From the NCBI GenBank assembly GCA_013397865.1, contig VZTI01003409.1:323136-387135 (forward strand): a stretch of DNA of 64,000 nt. Direction: 5' to 3'. This DNA comes from Struthidea cinerea. Its lineage: Eukaryota; Chordata; Aves; Passeriformes; Corcoracidae. Each line of letters starts with the position of its first letter. The first letter of the stretch is position 1. A model generated the notes under the pieces. It was given only the letters and a program-made list of their open reading frames with translations. It was not told the origin of the DNA and did no database searches. Shown one piece after another: positions 14,298-25,164 of the stretch. A program made the position numbers and the translations under genes.

Positions 14298-14385
14298 CGT
14301 GAAATGTTCCTGTGATTTATAGTTCTCATCCAGGTAAACTCGAGCTCTGTTGTAGTCTTTCATCGCATCACTTGATAACAGTTCT
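14298..14385 (-). CDS. INPP5A: INPP5A exon 4 (internal coding exon)
   Basis: This 88-nt minus-strand exon contributes one base to the lysine codon begun in exon 3 and then 29 codons: ELLSSDAM, then KD, then YNRARVYLDENYKSQEH, ending FT. The acceptor has a long pyrimidine tract (CTTTTCTTTCTCTTTCAG) and the donor is GTAAAT. AGAG at the acceptor offers two AG choices; only the first keeps the frame with exon 3, so I placed the start at 14385. The peptide is the part of type I inositol 5-phosphatase directly after the QE metal-binding motif, about residues 74-102 by inference. From memory the human protein has Glu where this one has Asp in the KDYN motif. The end is in phase 0, so exon 5 should start with a whole codon (Ala in the family). 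That exon was not found between 1 and 14297. Confidence 0.95.
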
Positions 14386-14629
14386 CTGAAAGAGAAAGAA
14401 AAGACTGAACATGTAAAGGGAGATGCAAAGGTACTGCATTGCCTCAGCATTGCTCTGTGCTGTGACATCCCCCGCATCACCCAAAGGAACCCGGAGCCTT
14501 CCTCTTCCTCTGGGGGATATTTCAGGGACAGACGTGTCCCCTGACACAGCCACCCGCCTGCATGCTCCAGAGCCGCCCTCACCAGCTTCAGTGTGGATCG
14601 CGAGTTTCCCAGTGCCATTTGGACACAAC

Positions 14630-14840
14630 TGGGAAGGGCGCGGGCCTCTGATGCCGACAGAAGTCCATGAATTTGGGCGATTTTGCTGACGGTGCCGCAG
14701 TCTGGACAGACCCCCGAGCGCGCCCGTGTCCGCGCAGCGCAGCGCCGGCCGACGCCAGCAGAGGGCGCGGGCGGCCGCGGCTCACGGGGCGCTGCCCCGG
14801 GGCTGTTCCGGACCCCGCTGGGGCTCGGAGGCCATAAATT
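14630..14840. promoter_or_regulatory. CpG-dense patch in intron 3
   Basis: CpG is frequent here (CGCGCCCGTGTCCGCGCAGC and onward through GGCGCGGGCGGCCGCGG) within an otherwise ordinary short intron between exons 3 and 4. It contains the CTCF-type motif at 14755-14768. Confidence 0.6.
14755..14768 (+). promoter_or_regulatory. CTCF-type binding motif
   Basis: CCAGCAGAGGGCGC matches every position of the vertebrate CTCF core consensus CCASYAGRKGGCRS. It lies in the CpG-dense part of intron 3, about 170 bp from exon 3 and 370 bp from exon 4. The motif match is seen directly; occupancy is not shown. Confidence 0.7.
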
Positions 14841-14939
14841 AAACCGGGATAAATAATCCCGGGATAATCCCCCGGTGACTGATCTCTCCTGCTCTCGTCC
14901 CCGGCTCGGGGGGCCAGGCTATGGCCCCCCACCACTTAC

Positions 14940-15040
14940 TTCACGAACTTGTCCACATGAGACATTGAAGCTTCATAGTTCTTCCCTCCGAATTCCTGAC
15001 AGTGTAAAGCCATGAAATGGGGCTTGTGTGCATGGACAAC
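14940..15040 (-). CDS. INPP5A: INPP5A exon 3 (internal coding exon)
   Basis: This 101-nt minus-strand exon encodes 33 codons plus two bases (AA) that complete a lysine codon with exon 4. It begins VVHAHKPHFMALHC and contains the run HKPHFMALHCQEFGGKN. The Gln-Glu in that run corresponds to the metal-binding QE motif of the exonuclease-endonuclease-phosphatase fold shared by inositol 5-phosphatases; the Glu coordinates the catalytic magnesium in the family. The exon ends MSHVDKFV. The acceptor is TTTGTTCCAG and the donor is GTAAGT, a consensus match. Phase 0 at the start fits exon 2 and phase 2 at the end fits exon 4. Compared with the human protein as I remember it, the segment appears identical except for Ala in place of Thr in the fourth codon. 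No frameshift or stop is seen. Exons 3 and 4 are only 554 bp apart, so they form a tight pair within otherwise very long introns. Confidence 0.96.
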
Positions 15041-16404
15041 CTGGAACAAAGAGAAAAGCGAGATTTAACGAAGTTGCGTCCACAACTCAGCACACAGCGG
15101 GCACGACACAGATCCGGGCATTCAGAAAGGAGGACTGGCAGCTACTGCCGGAGAGGTAACTGGCACAATAAGCACCAAGGGGAGCATCATTTGCTATCCA
15201 CATAAAAGATTCATAATACATAATAATTATCTCAAATATTCTTAACTAACATTTTCGTTTTTGAACTATGAGTTAGTTCCTAGACTATGTTTATATTTAA
15301 AATATATTTATATGTAGTGTTTGTATTTAAAATATAACCAAACTTTTCCAACTCCCCGCAAAGAAGACTTGACACGATTAAGATGATCCAAACCTTCCCT
15401 TGTCTTGGAAGTAGAAGAGTTCAAACACCTCAATTCATTTGCTAGAGTGGACATTTTTCCACTTTTACAAAATTTCTCAGTGCTGTTTAGCTGTTGTGTT
15501 TGATAATTTTATTTATGGAGTATCTTATTTACAAAAGTATTATTTAAATAACAGCTGCACACACACCTCTTAACACAGGAGGCATGGAAATCCATCACAG
15601 TATTCCAGGTGTTAGTCTTGAACACTGCAAATATCTTAGATATTACATAGTTAGCACTAGGGTGCAATTACAATACCAAAACCCTAGAATGCTTGTGTCT
15701 TTCCACATGGCTCAAATCAAATATAATGTTCATAAACTTGCTGCTGTTTTGAACACACATTCAGTGTTACTCTGTCCTATGGCATTTTCTCTGCTTTGTC
15801 TCTATTCAGAACTGCAAACACCACATCCAAAATGCCTCTGTTAATACTGAGTCTCTACAACTTGTATTCCACGCCTTATTGTGAATTAATGGACACAAGC
15901 TCCAGAACAACTTCCATTTTAAAAGGGAACAGTCCGAAACAATCAACAATGTGGGGGTGCAAGCATACATGGAGAGAACATGATAAATCCAAAACGGGAT
16001 TCACTTTATCTCTGATGGGTGGCACTGGGTTGCCCCAACCAGCAGAGAGGCCACGCTGTTCATGCAGCCATTGGGAGGAAGAGGGGGTGGTTTCCACCAG
16101 CTACTGGCAGCAGAATCATAAACCAACTCCCCTGTGCAGGGCTTGGTGCCAGCAGGCTCGGGGTGCTCTGCACTCGGGGTCACAGCCATGCGCAAGGCGG
16201 GCACAGGGACTGCCGAGTTCTAACCTCAACACACCAGTGAGGAACAGCTGAAAAAACAGGGATTGCTCTCCCTTTCTACTCATTGTCTTGCTGCTAGTGC
16301 CCTTGCAACTCTGAAAAGGCACAGACACAGTGAACCTCTGCAGTCCTGCTTTTAATTATGTAAATCAACAGTGACTAATATTACCGTTAAAAGGTCTTTA
16401 GGGA

Positions 16405-16560
16405 TCAGAGAATCACAGAATGGTTTGAGTTGAAAGGGACCTTAAAGCTTATCTCATTACACTCCATTGGCAGGGAAATCTGCCACTAGAGTAGGCTGCT
16501 CCAAGCCCTGTCCAAGCTGGTCTTGAACACTTCCAGGGATGGGACACCACAACTAGAAGT
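16405..16560 (-). mobile_element. CR1 LINE 3' fragment
   Basis: Read on the plus strand, it opens with AGAATCACAGAATGGTTTGA followed by GAAAGGGACCTTAAAG, the reverse complement of the avian CR1 3' tail. It continues through the region matching the typical CR1 end (clustered CCACTAG, CAAGCTGGTCTTGAAC, CCAGGGATGGGACA). It is 5'-truncated, as nearly all CR1 copies are, and non-coding. Confidence 0.9.
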
Positions 16561-17513
16561 TGTGGGTGTTTCTTTTAAACAACAGTGGAAAGAAACTGCT
16601 ATTTGATGTGATTACAGGGTGCAAAACCCCTCATTCCTGACTACACGAATAATCTCATTAGACAATCAAGCTCAAAGACAATGAATTAAAGATCAGCAAA
16701 ATCTGAACCGCAGCATCTTTCCATTGAGCCAGAGGCAGTCACAGGTCCCCACTTTGAACTGGCACCTTCCTGTGACAGCAGCAGAGCTGCCCAGCCTGGG
16801 GACACGCCGCAGCAGGGAGGGCCCACGGGCACCGGCAGGTGACAGTGCCAGCCCCTGCCGGAGGCTCCTAAGAGCACACCCACACCCACGGGCCTGTTGG
16901 GCACAAGAGGGCAAGGCGACAGCGAGGTTTACCATCAGCTGGCAGCACTTTCCTCCTCAGGGACATTCCTACAACACTGCTCTCCATCAGTGCCTGGCGC
17001 AGGCCCTGTCAGAGGGCCAGGGGATCAGGGCCCGCGGCGGAGAGGGCGGTGGGACTCAAGCCATAGAGGGGAAGCCTGGCAGTGGTTTGTGCATGCCAAA
17101 ACCAAGGAGAACCCGGTGTGCTGCTACATCCAGGTCACACAGTGCATCACAGCGCTGCCAACCTACACGAGGTCACCCTTGCAGAAAGAAGGGAATGTCC
17201 TGCCGTGGGTTTCTGAGTCATTTCCAACCGTCACTTCCTCTGTACCTCAGCTTCCCAGTCATTGAAACATCTTGGCACTGACCTGCTTGGTGAAACACTC
17301 TACGGTGAGCTGCTGGCAGTGTTACTGGATAAAAGGAAAAAGTAAATACTCCCACTCAGGTGTTTGATGATCATTGAGCGCTTCCATTAGATCATTAATG
17401 CTGGTTTCTGCCAATGGGGATATTAGCAACTTGCTTTAAAGCATGCCATCATTGGTAGAGATGGAGAATGAGCCAGAGCAGGACCCAATCATAAGTTTAA
17501 TTGGGGGGGAAGG

Positions 17514-17532
17514 AAAAAAAAAAAAAAAAAAA
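17514..17532. repeat. A19 homopolymer
   Basis: An uninterrupted run of 19 A preceded by a G7 run (17503-17509). No retroelement body is recognised beside it. Confidence 0.95.
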
Positions 17533-19550
17533 GCAGTTGACAGCCCAGATGTCTAAAAACATACCTGAAATGCAAGAAATGATACCCAAGTAGGACATGC
17601 TTTTCTTCTGATATATATTTCCTATTATAGATTTACAAACAACTAAGACAAAGTTGCTGAGAAGATGTCCCTGTACAGATGCTCCTTTCTTCCCAAGGCA
17701 CTGCCCAAGGGACCACTGGCAGCAGCCTGCTGTCAGAGCCCAGCAGCAGCAAATGACAATCAATGACTAAGTTTACCTGATTGGTTCATTTTGTTCACTG
17801 TCTGGAGAGAAATACTAACCAATCACGGCCTGTGAAGCAGGTCTCTGGAGCAGAGCGCATCTGTGGACCCTAACACCATGCCATCCCAATTATCCATGTG
17901 CTTTATTGCTCCAAATCAGTTCTGGATTCCAAGTCCTGATCTTATCTACTTGGAGAGCTCTATGAAGTCACCATCATCAGAAAGCAGCTGTAACTATTTA
18001 ATCCTGTAAAGCCAACGCACCCACTCTCACTGTTTCAGGGCAACACATGCAGTAGCATCGACTGCGGACGCAGCAGGAACGCGCTGGCACATCGTGTTAC
18101 TCATTTTAACCGCAATGGGTTTGCTTCAGTAAGAGCTCTTCTTACACAGCTAATGAAAATAATCAACTGATACGACAAAAATATAATAAACTATTACAAG
18201 TAAGATTTAGGCACAAACTATCTCGCACTCGTGTACCATCAGTCACAGGGAGCCCTGAATGGGGAGTCTTGCAGTGAGAGAACACTGGAGAACAACTCTA
18301 TTGTGCTGAAACAGCAACAGAAAACACTTCCAGCCTCTGGAGATGCAGGACACAGGTTTTTTTGCTTGCATACAAATCCTTGAGAACTTGAAATCACAGT
18401 GGGTATTACAAAAACCAAACAAACAACGAATTATGTCATTTTCAATGGAGAAACAGCATTGGCTTAAAAGCCGTGAGGTCCTTGTGGCATTCCTTGCAGG
18501 TTAAACCACCAGAACATACCTGAATATTAGTTATGTCTCTCATATAATAAGTACCCTCCAAGTAAAAGCAAATTGGCTCTGCTTCATTACCTTTTAGTTT
18601 TCTACTCTTATGGAAGAACAAACAGTACACAATAATGAGTAATGAATACTTGAGAGCTGAAAACTCACAGTTGCCAGAGGTTAAAGGTCGTACATGAGAC
18701 CACATAAATAATGTATTTGCAGCCACAGCAGCACAATGCATTTACAAAGTTGGGCATTATTTTCAATTCTGGATATGCAAAAACAGCGTAAAGGAAGCCA
18801 CAATCAGGAATTATTTTGGGGGATGTGGGTAACTAAGCAAGATGCTCCAGCATAGCTGAGTATGAATACAGGACTGGTGACAAGTACAAACCTGACACCT
18901 TCTCATTGCTACAGGTCTTTGCCTGTTCGGACAGGGGATGGGGAGGGGACCCAGGCAGTCTGCAGGGCAGAGTGGGTCAGGCTCTGCTGGAACTGGGGCA
19001 GCAGCCAGGAGAGGACACAGCCCCACACTGCTGGCCAGGCCTCTCGCAGAGGGCAATGCAGGCACAGGGGCAAGGGCACCAGTGTTAGACCTCAATCCAA
19101 GCAAAGCAGAAGAGGAGCTTAAGCCTTGATCTCACGTAAACAGGATTGCTTAAAAAAAATAGCAAAATATGAGCTTTAGCTTCCTTGTGAGCTGTGAAAT
19201 ACATACAAGTCAATTTAGCATGTGTGGTCCTAAAGCACTCCAAGCATTTTCAATTTCTCTAAGTCTGAAGAAGAGAAACAGAGGCTCCTCCTGGGGACCA
19301 GGCACCCAGAACTCTGCAACACTCAGCTGCACACGACCAGCAGCCCAGGCCCGCATCTCCCTACCCTTGTCACAGGTCATGGATTCAAACCAACCAGCAA
19401 ACAGCCCAAACAGCCTCCCCACCTGAGGAAAAGCACCCTCTGAAAAAGGGTCGAGACCTCAGCTTGGAAGGGCTGCAATGGAGTTTTTTCACCCTCTCTA
19501 GTTAAAAAACCAGCATCAAGTCAACTAAAATAATTAAACAACCTTTGAGT

Positions 19551-19630
19551 GGCTGGGTGGGGTTTTGTTGTGTTTTGGGGTTTGGGATTTTTTTTGGTTG
19601 GTTGGTTTGGGCCTTTTTTGTTTGTTTTTC
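19551..19630. repeat. T/G-rich low-complexity tract
   Basis: A plus-strand tract with several G3-G4 runs separated by T runs (GGGTGGGGTTTTGTTGTG, then GGGGTTTGGGATTTT, then repeated GGTT). It could form G-rich structures on the plus strand; loop lengths make a stable intramolecular quadruplex uncertain. Confidence 0.8.
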
Positions 19631-19983
19631 TTCCTTCTCTCCAAAGGGTAACACATGAAGTTCCCATGCAGCTATACCAAGATGACCTTTAGCTATTAGG
19701 TAAACTTTTAACTTCTGTATTACTACAAATAAAGGCTCAAAATACTCTGAAACACATCAGGCAACATGGAAAATTGCATTAGGGGAAAAAACCCTCTGGC
19801 TCCAAGTTTGCATCTAAAATGACCGTGTACCACGAATGTGACACAAAAAGATTGTTACTAAAATCAGTGAAGATTTTCAGTAGCTCCAGCTCCTGAACTC
19901 CTTCTGCCCCACACATGAGACCCAGTGCAGATGGAGAAAGGGCAAGGGATGGAGAAGGAGGGAGTGAAAAGGAAAAAGGGCCC

Positions 19984-20000
19984 TAAGTAAGTAAGTAAGG
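19984..20000. repeat. (TAAG)4 microsatellite
   Basis: Four consecutive TAAG units directly follow a purine-rich stretch (about 19929-19982) made of GGAGAAAGGG-like and GGAAAAAGGG-like runs. Confidence 0.85.
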
Positions 20001-21214
20001 CAATAAAAGTCCTCTCTCTGTGCTCCTACACCCCTCCCTTGCAAACAGCTTCCTTCATGTTCTTGGAACTTCTTGTTCCCCCATATTTTTTCCTGTGCAC
20101 TGACATGATGGCTGCAAACCAGGGCCCAGTTCACTTTGCACAAGTGGGACAAAATTCCCATGTGCAGATTCTGTGAATATTCTCATTTGCATGGCAGCTG
20201 GTTCACCAAATCATCCCACTGCTTGTTAAGCACTAGCATCCAGATCATTAATCATCCCATTTCTTGATAAGAACCCAAGTCTTCCCTATCACACATTAAA
20301 TACGCCAAAACACTGTTCTCAGGCTGTTTCCACTCTCCCCCAGCATTCCCTTTCCCTCCTCGTTTCCAATGTAGGTTTTTGGGGTAAGAATTTTTACTGG
20401 AAAGAGGACTAGAGTCCAAATTAAACTCTTTCAGACCTGAGTTATCAGCACCTATCTGCAGTTAGGAGATGGGGCACAAGCCCCAGCACTATGACGTCAC
20501 TGGATCCTGCCTCCCTATAACGTGTCTCTTCCACCATTTGATGCAATTCCCAATTACCAGGTGCACAGTCTGACATACTTGCTCACAATCCTTTTTTCTT
20601 TTGCTTTGATTCCAGTGGATTGACTTCAACTGTAAATACTATTTTTTGCTTTGAACATTAGAAACTAGAGCCAGCTCTGAAAACCCTCAGATTTGCAGCA
20701 TCCTTTCCCCACAGCGCTTGCTTCTACACCTGACAGGAACACAGGTTTTGCTGCTGAAGTGGCACCATGTGGCATGGAGGGTGACACAGAGCACACAACA
20801 GCACAATCCTGAACAGCTCCACTCCTGCAGCACCCAGGCCAAGGGCAGGATGGCTATACCAGGGAGGTGGATGTGTTTCCTACCCACAGGCTGACGCTCC
20901 TGCGTATTCTGGCCCTGGAGCATCACCTCAGCAAGGCCGGGGACACCATCCCAGAGCTGGGGTGTAGCACCAGTAACCATCCCGCTGACCTTTACAAAAC
21001 CCTCACACGTTTCTCCAGCTCAACAAAGCAAGCAGAGCACACAATGTGCTGTGCCATAACACAGACACCCTGGTGCTGTGTCGCCCTGTGCCCACATGAT
21101 CAGCACACATCCAGCTCATGGCTGCTACACCTGTGCACTGGAAGCAAATGCTGACACCTCTGATGGGCCACTGGTTACAAGAGAAAACACATCCCAGCAA
21201 GGATGCTCCTGGCA

Positions 21215-21336
21215 GGCAAACTGCCTTCTCTGATCATCTATGCCTGACATTTAGGTGATTTTTAGCAAAACAACTGGCAAACTGCCTTCTCTGATCATCT
21301 ATGCCTGACATTCAGGTGATTTTTAGCAAAACAACT
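21215..21336. repeat. 61-bp tandem duplication, two copies
   Basis: Two adjoining 61-bp units, 21215-21275 and 21276-21336, both begin GGCAAACTGCCTTCTCTGAT and end TTTTTAGCAAAACAACT. They differ at one base (T in copy 1, C in copy 2, in the GACATTYAGG stretch). The near identity suggests a recent local duplication or a low-copy minisatellite. It lies in intron 2, and I see no coding or CR1 sequence in it. Confidence 0.97.
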
Positions 21337-21689
21337 GCTTGCTGTCTGTTCTCCTCCTTCAAGCTGCTGCCATTAAGCGTCTGTCCTTATCTATAAGTAA
21401 TGAGAACACAATACCTATGGCTTGTACCATAAGGAAAAGTGTTATGGAGCCCCAAAGTGAGTACCATGTACTGACCCTTAGAATCAAATAGAAGACGCAG
21501 AGCAGCTAGGAGGAGAAGCTCCATTATGAATCTAGCATTGGGAAACAGGCAGGTTTAAGATCTAAACCACCTTTCCCCCTTGGACCTTACGGTCAGCGGT
21601 GCCTCACAGCCACCAGCTACTCCAGCACTCCCTGACATGCCTGGGAAAGGCTCCACCAGCACGTCCCCAGAAGCACACCAAGAACACTA

Positions 21690-22227
21690 CCTCTACTCTG
21701 CCCTCGAGAGACCCCCCTGAAAGGCTGCACACAGTTCTGGTGTCTCCAACATAAGGTGGCTGCAGAACTGTTGGAGCAAATCCAAAGGAGGTCACAAAGT
21801 TGATTAGAGGGATGGAGAACCTCCCCTATAGATACAAGCTGATAAAGTTAGGATGTTTAGCAAGGGGAAGAGAAGGTTGCATGGAGATCTCCCAGCACCC
21901 TCCAGTATCTGAAGGGGCCTGCAGGGAAGCTGGAGAGGGACTCTGCATCTGGAAGTGTAGTAATGGGATAAGGAGTAATGGGTACAAACTGAAAAAGGGA
22001 AAATTTAGGTTGGCTATTAGGAAGAAATTCTTTACTGTGAGGATGGCAAGATACTGGAACAGGTTGCCCAGAGAAGCTGTGGCTGCTCCATCCCTGGAAA
22101 TGTTCAAGGGCAGTTGGAGGGGGCTTGAAGCAACCTGGTCTAGCAGAAGGTGTCCCTGTCCATGGCAGGGGAGGTTGGGACTAGATGATCTTTAAGGTCC
22201 AACCCTTAACATTCTATGATTCTATGA
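21690..22227 (+). mobile_element. CR1 LINE 3' fragment, longest in the window
   Basis: About 540 bp in plus orientation. It begins in sequence resembling the end of CR1 ORF2 (CTACTCTGCCCTCGAGAGAC, then CAGTTCTGGTGTC). It continues through GTTGGAGCAAATCCAAAGGA and AGCTGGAGAGGGACTCT, and ends with two copies of ATTCTATG-type tail (ATTCTATGATTCTATGA). The reading frame at 21800-22195 lies inside the repeat and is not a host gene. The complete tail and readable body suggest it is one of the younger copies here. It is 5'-truncated and cannot encode reverse transcriptase. Confidence 0.95.
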
Positions 22228-24360
22228 AATACCCGGGATTGAGTCCAGCTGAACTGCTTCATTTTGTTTCACTCTTCCTTGAGGAAAAAGCAGCACCTAA
22301 TAGTGACCTGGTAAAAGACTACCACATATTTGATAGTTAAATAAATTTTAAACTACCCAGTCAGCTGTCACCCAAATGCAGGCTCCACTCTTACAGGACC
22401 AGAGGTGGATGAATCCAAGGAAACCAGATTAGACAGGACACCACCTCTTAGCTTTATCCACTGTACTGTCACACAGCACAGTGTCAACGTGCTGCTCTCT
22501 GGGCTATGCTGGGAGCTGCTGCTAAAACCAGCCTGGAAAGGGTCTTTGAAGTAATCTTTTTCCCATTCGTATTTCTTGGAGAAATTGTTTCATTTACCAG
22601 CATTAGATCTTCCATACTTTTCACGTTAATGATATAGGATATTTGCAGATCAAGGATAGAAGTTTAAAAAATTTAGCACATGACACTTGAACGTTATTTC
22701 AGCCCTCTGTATGCTCCCACGTCCTCAGAAATGCATACTGCATATAAGTCAATGGTAACAGATAAGTGACTTTACCATGACAGCAAATTTACCCAATAAC
22801 AGCAAATAAAATCCCTTGTTTTAATTTACTGGAACATATAAACAAGTCCACAAAATGCTCTTTAACATCAGTTCAAAGACATTACAAGTTTAATTTCTAG
22901 AAACATTTTAAACTTAGAGAGGTAATGGTGCTTCCTTTCCTGTGGAGAACATTTTGACTGCTTACACAAGGACCTCATCCTCAGAAGTTATGCAAACTGC
23001 CCTGACACAACTGCATATGCAAATTGAATTCCTCAGAAGAATGGAAAAAACTGCCGTCTGCGGTTTATCTGGTTTCAAGTTTACAAAGAGGCATGAAGAG
23101 TCATTTTCCAGTGCTGCTGCTGAACCTCAGTTCACAGAGGTTTTGCACAGAGTGTGTGGAATTAAACACAATAATCCCTCTGAGGCTGTACATTTGCTGG
23201 GTTGCTCTGAAGCCTGATCCAGGACGGTGCTAAGTGACTTTTGGTAACTACATGTTTGTCTCTTCCCTAAGGAGCTTTTTATCAAGTTTTGTTCCACTTC
23301 CTACTGCAATGGAGAGTGTGGCATGAGCAGCCAGAGACCCAGAGAGGAAGCAGGATAAAGCCAGCAGCAGCCATGCACAGCACTGCTAACTTTGTCCTTT
23401 GTCTATTTTTCCTCTCTTTTTCTTTTTAAAATACAGTTCTCAGATTGCAGGGACAGAGGGCAGAGGTATGGAGAGGGAGAGCGAACAGAGCAGAACCGCC
23501 AACAGCTGAGGGATGGGCTTGGGTCTGCCCCAGTAACACTTTCCCTGGTCTGGACCTTGCACTAGACTGGCCTCATGGAGCATTAATGGATCGTTCTATT
23601 CCTCTTTGGAACTCTGTATGCACAGTATTTACTAGACCAAAGACAGACCACATCCAGTCACGTGTCAGTGGTCCCTGCCCTAAGATACCAGCAACTTGCT
23701 CTTTTCCCCTCCTCTTCCTGTTTTCCACAAACTATTCAGAAGCGTTTCCGCAGTGCTCATGCCACTTCAGTAAACAAATGAACATGGAAGGAGTCTCCTC
23801 GATAAAGATACGTAAATAAGTCATGTGATGGTGAAAAACATGCAGCCATCTAAAAAAAAAAAAAAATAAAAGGCGTTCTCTCTGTTTATTTGTATTTCCT
23901 GCATAGGAAGAGTTTTTCCTGAAGCTGTGGAGGGCTGGAACCAGAACTAGCTGAGACGCTTCCGCAGTGCAAGCATCATGTACATACAGCAGTGATCAAC
24001 CAAGATGGACAAAGAAAAATAAACAGATGAATCTGAAGTTGGCAGATACTGAAGAATGTAAGACTGTTTACTGCACCTTGGGTTTTTGCAAATCTGTTAC
24101 ATTTGCCAGTAAATGAGAATTGCAGTATTTTACATCAATGCAATAAAGGTCACAGGCTGCACTGGTAACCTGAGAATGTAAAGACTCATGGGACGCTTTC
24201 AATTACAAAAAGCAAAAGATGAAATACTGCTAATCATATTTTCTGCACACAGTTTCACTTTAAAATTTAAACAGCACAATTTTGTTGTTTAACTATTTTT
24301 CTGTAAGAGATGTAGGACTGGATAAAGGAATCTTGTGGCCATTCAGTACCAGGTGCCACT

Positions 24361-24493
24361 TCTCCATGGCCAGGTCAGGCAGGGCTTGGAACAACCTGGT
24401 CTAGTGAAAGGTGTCCTTGCCCCTGGCAGGGTATGGAACTAGATGGTCTTTAAGGTCCCTTCCAATGCAAACCATTGTGGGACTCTGTGAATC
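24361..24493 (+). mobile_element. CR1 LINE 3' fragment
   Basis: Plus-strand CR1 terminal sequence. It has CTTGGAACAACCTGGTCTAG, AAGGTGTCCTTGCCCCTGGC, ACTAGATGGTCTTTAAGG and TCCCTTCCAATGCAAACCAT, ending in a degenerate tail (GGGACTCTGTGAATC). Only about the last 130 bp of the element is present. Confidence 0.9.
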
Positions 24494-25164
24494 TCAAGAT
24501 TCCCTCAGTTGTCAGCACTGACACCAGCTCTCACGCCGCTTCCCAGGGATGACACCTCCATGCCCCAGCAGTGCTCATTTCCTGTTGCTTATTGCTGTAT
24601 TTCTGCATGAAGTCTGCAAGTTAAACAAGTCTCTACTACAATAACACAATGTGCGAGAGGGGCTTTCATACTTTTAAAAAACCCTCACACCAGAAGGTTA
24701 CAGCACATTCTAAAGCATGGGTTCAGTGTCAATATTTTCACATTACCAAACAAGAAAATTGTTAAGAGCAGACACAGGACTGATTTATTGCAAACCAATG
24801 CCCAAAATTGTCATATTTCAATTTTAAGGTAAACTGGACTTCCCAGCAGATTTTTTTTTTTTAAATACTCAAATATGTATCTTACTCAGTAGACTTAAAA
24901 GACCATTTCATGCCAAACTAAAGTCAATTTTATAAAACCTCAATTTATTTTTCAGGCAGAGGATTGTCAATGAGAACCAATTGTGCTTATAAGCTGAATT
25001 TTTATAATGATTACTCAGAAATACAGAAAGAGACATATTTTTCAGGGCTGTTTTTTACTATAAAATAGTGATTTTGCTTCACAAAGCAAAAGATCCTGAC
25101 ATTACTAATTAGGCCAATAAACAAAGATGCACAGAACTCTGTGAGAAAATAAGCTTTACCTTAC

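Larger units (their letters stand above)
14386..14939 (-). other. INPP5A: INPP5A intron 3, short and CpG-rich
   Basis: This 554-bp intron joins exon 3 (donor GTAAGT) to exon 4 (acceptor TTTCAG). Its half nearest exon 3, about 14630-14840, is dense in CpG, unlike the AT-rich introns around it. It holds a CTCF-type motif at 14755-14768, a short inverted repeat at 14844-14862 and two TAATCC motifs 11 bp apart. The half nearest exon 4 is ordinary intron ending in a pyrimidine-rich acceptor. Confidence 0.88.
15041..25164 (-). other. INPP5A: INPP5A intron 2
   Basis: About 10.1 kb between the exon 2 donor (GTAAGG) and the exon 3 acceptor (TTCCAG). It contains CR1 fragments at about 16405-16560 (minus), 21690-22227 (plus) and 24361-24493 (plus). 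It also holds an A19 tract at 17514-17532, a T/G-rich tract at 19551-19630, a (TAAG)4 run near 19984, a purine-rich stretch around 19929-19982 and a 61-bp tandem duplication at 21215-21336. A moderately GC-rich patch lies at about 16740-17080. The stretches 15200-15560, 17900-18800 and 22550-22930 are AT-rich and I recognise nothing in them. Confidence 0.88.

Noticed and set aside
15294..15334. Two copies of the palindrome TATTTAAAATA-type sequence 30 bp apart
   Set aside because: The surrounding sequence is extremely AT-rich, so such matches are expected by chance.
18925..18970. Possible G-quadruplex with three G4 runs
   Set aside because: A fourth G run within usual loop length is missing, so a stable intramolecular structure is not supported.
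22942..23217. Plus-strand 91-codon frame
   Set aside because: It starts with a plausible methionine and has varied composition, but no family is recognised and a second frame overlaps it. It is antisense within INPP5A intron 2.
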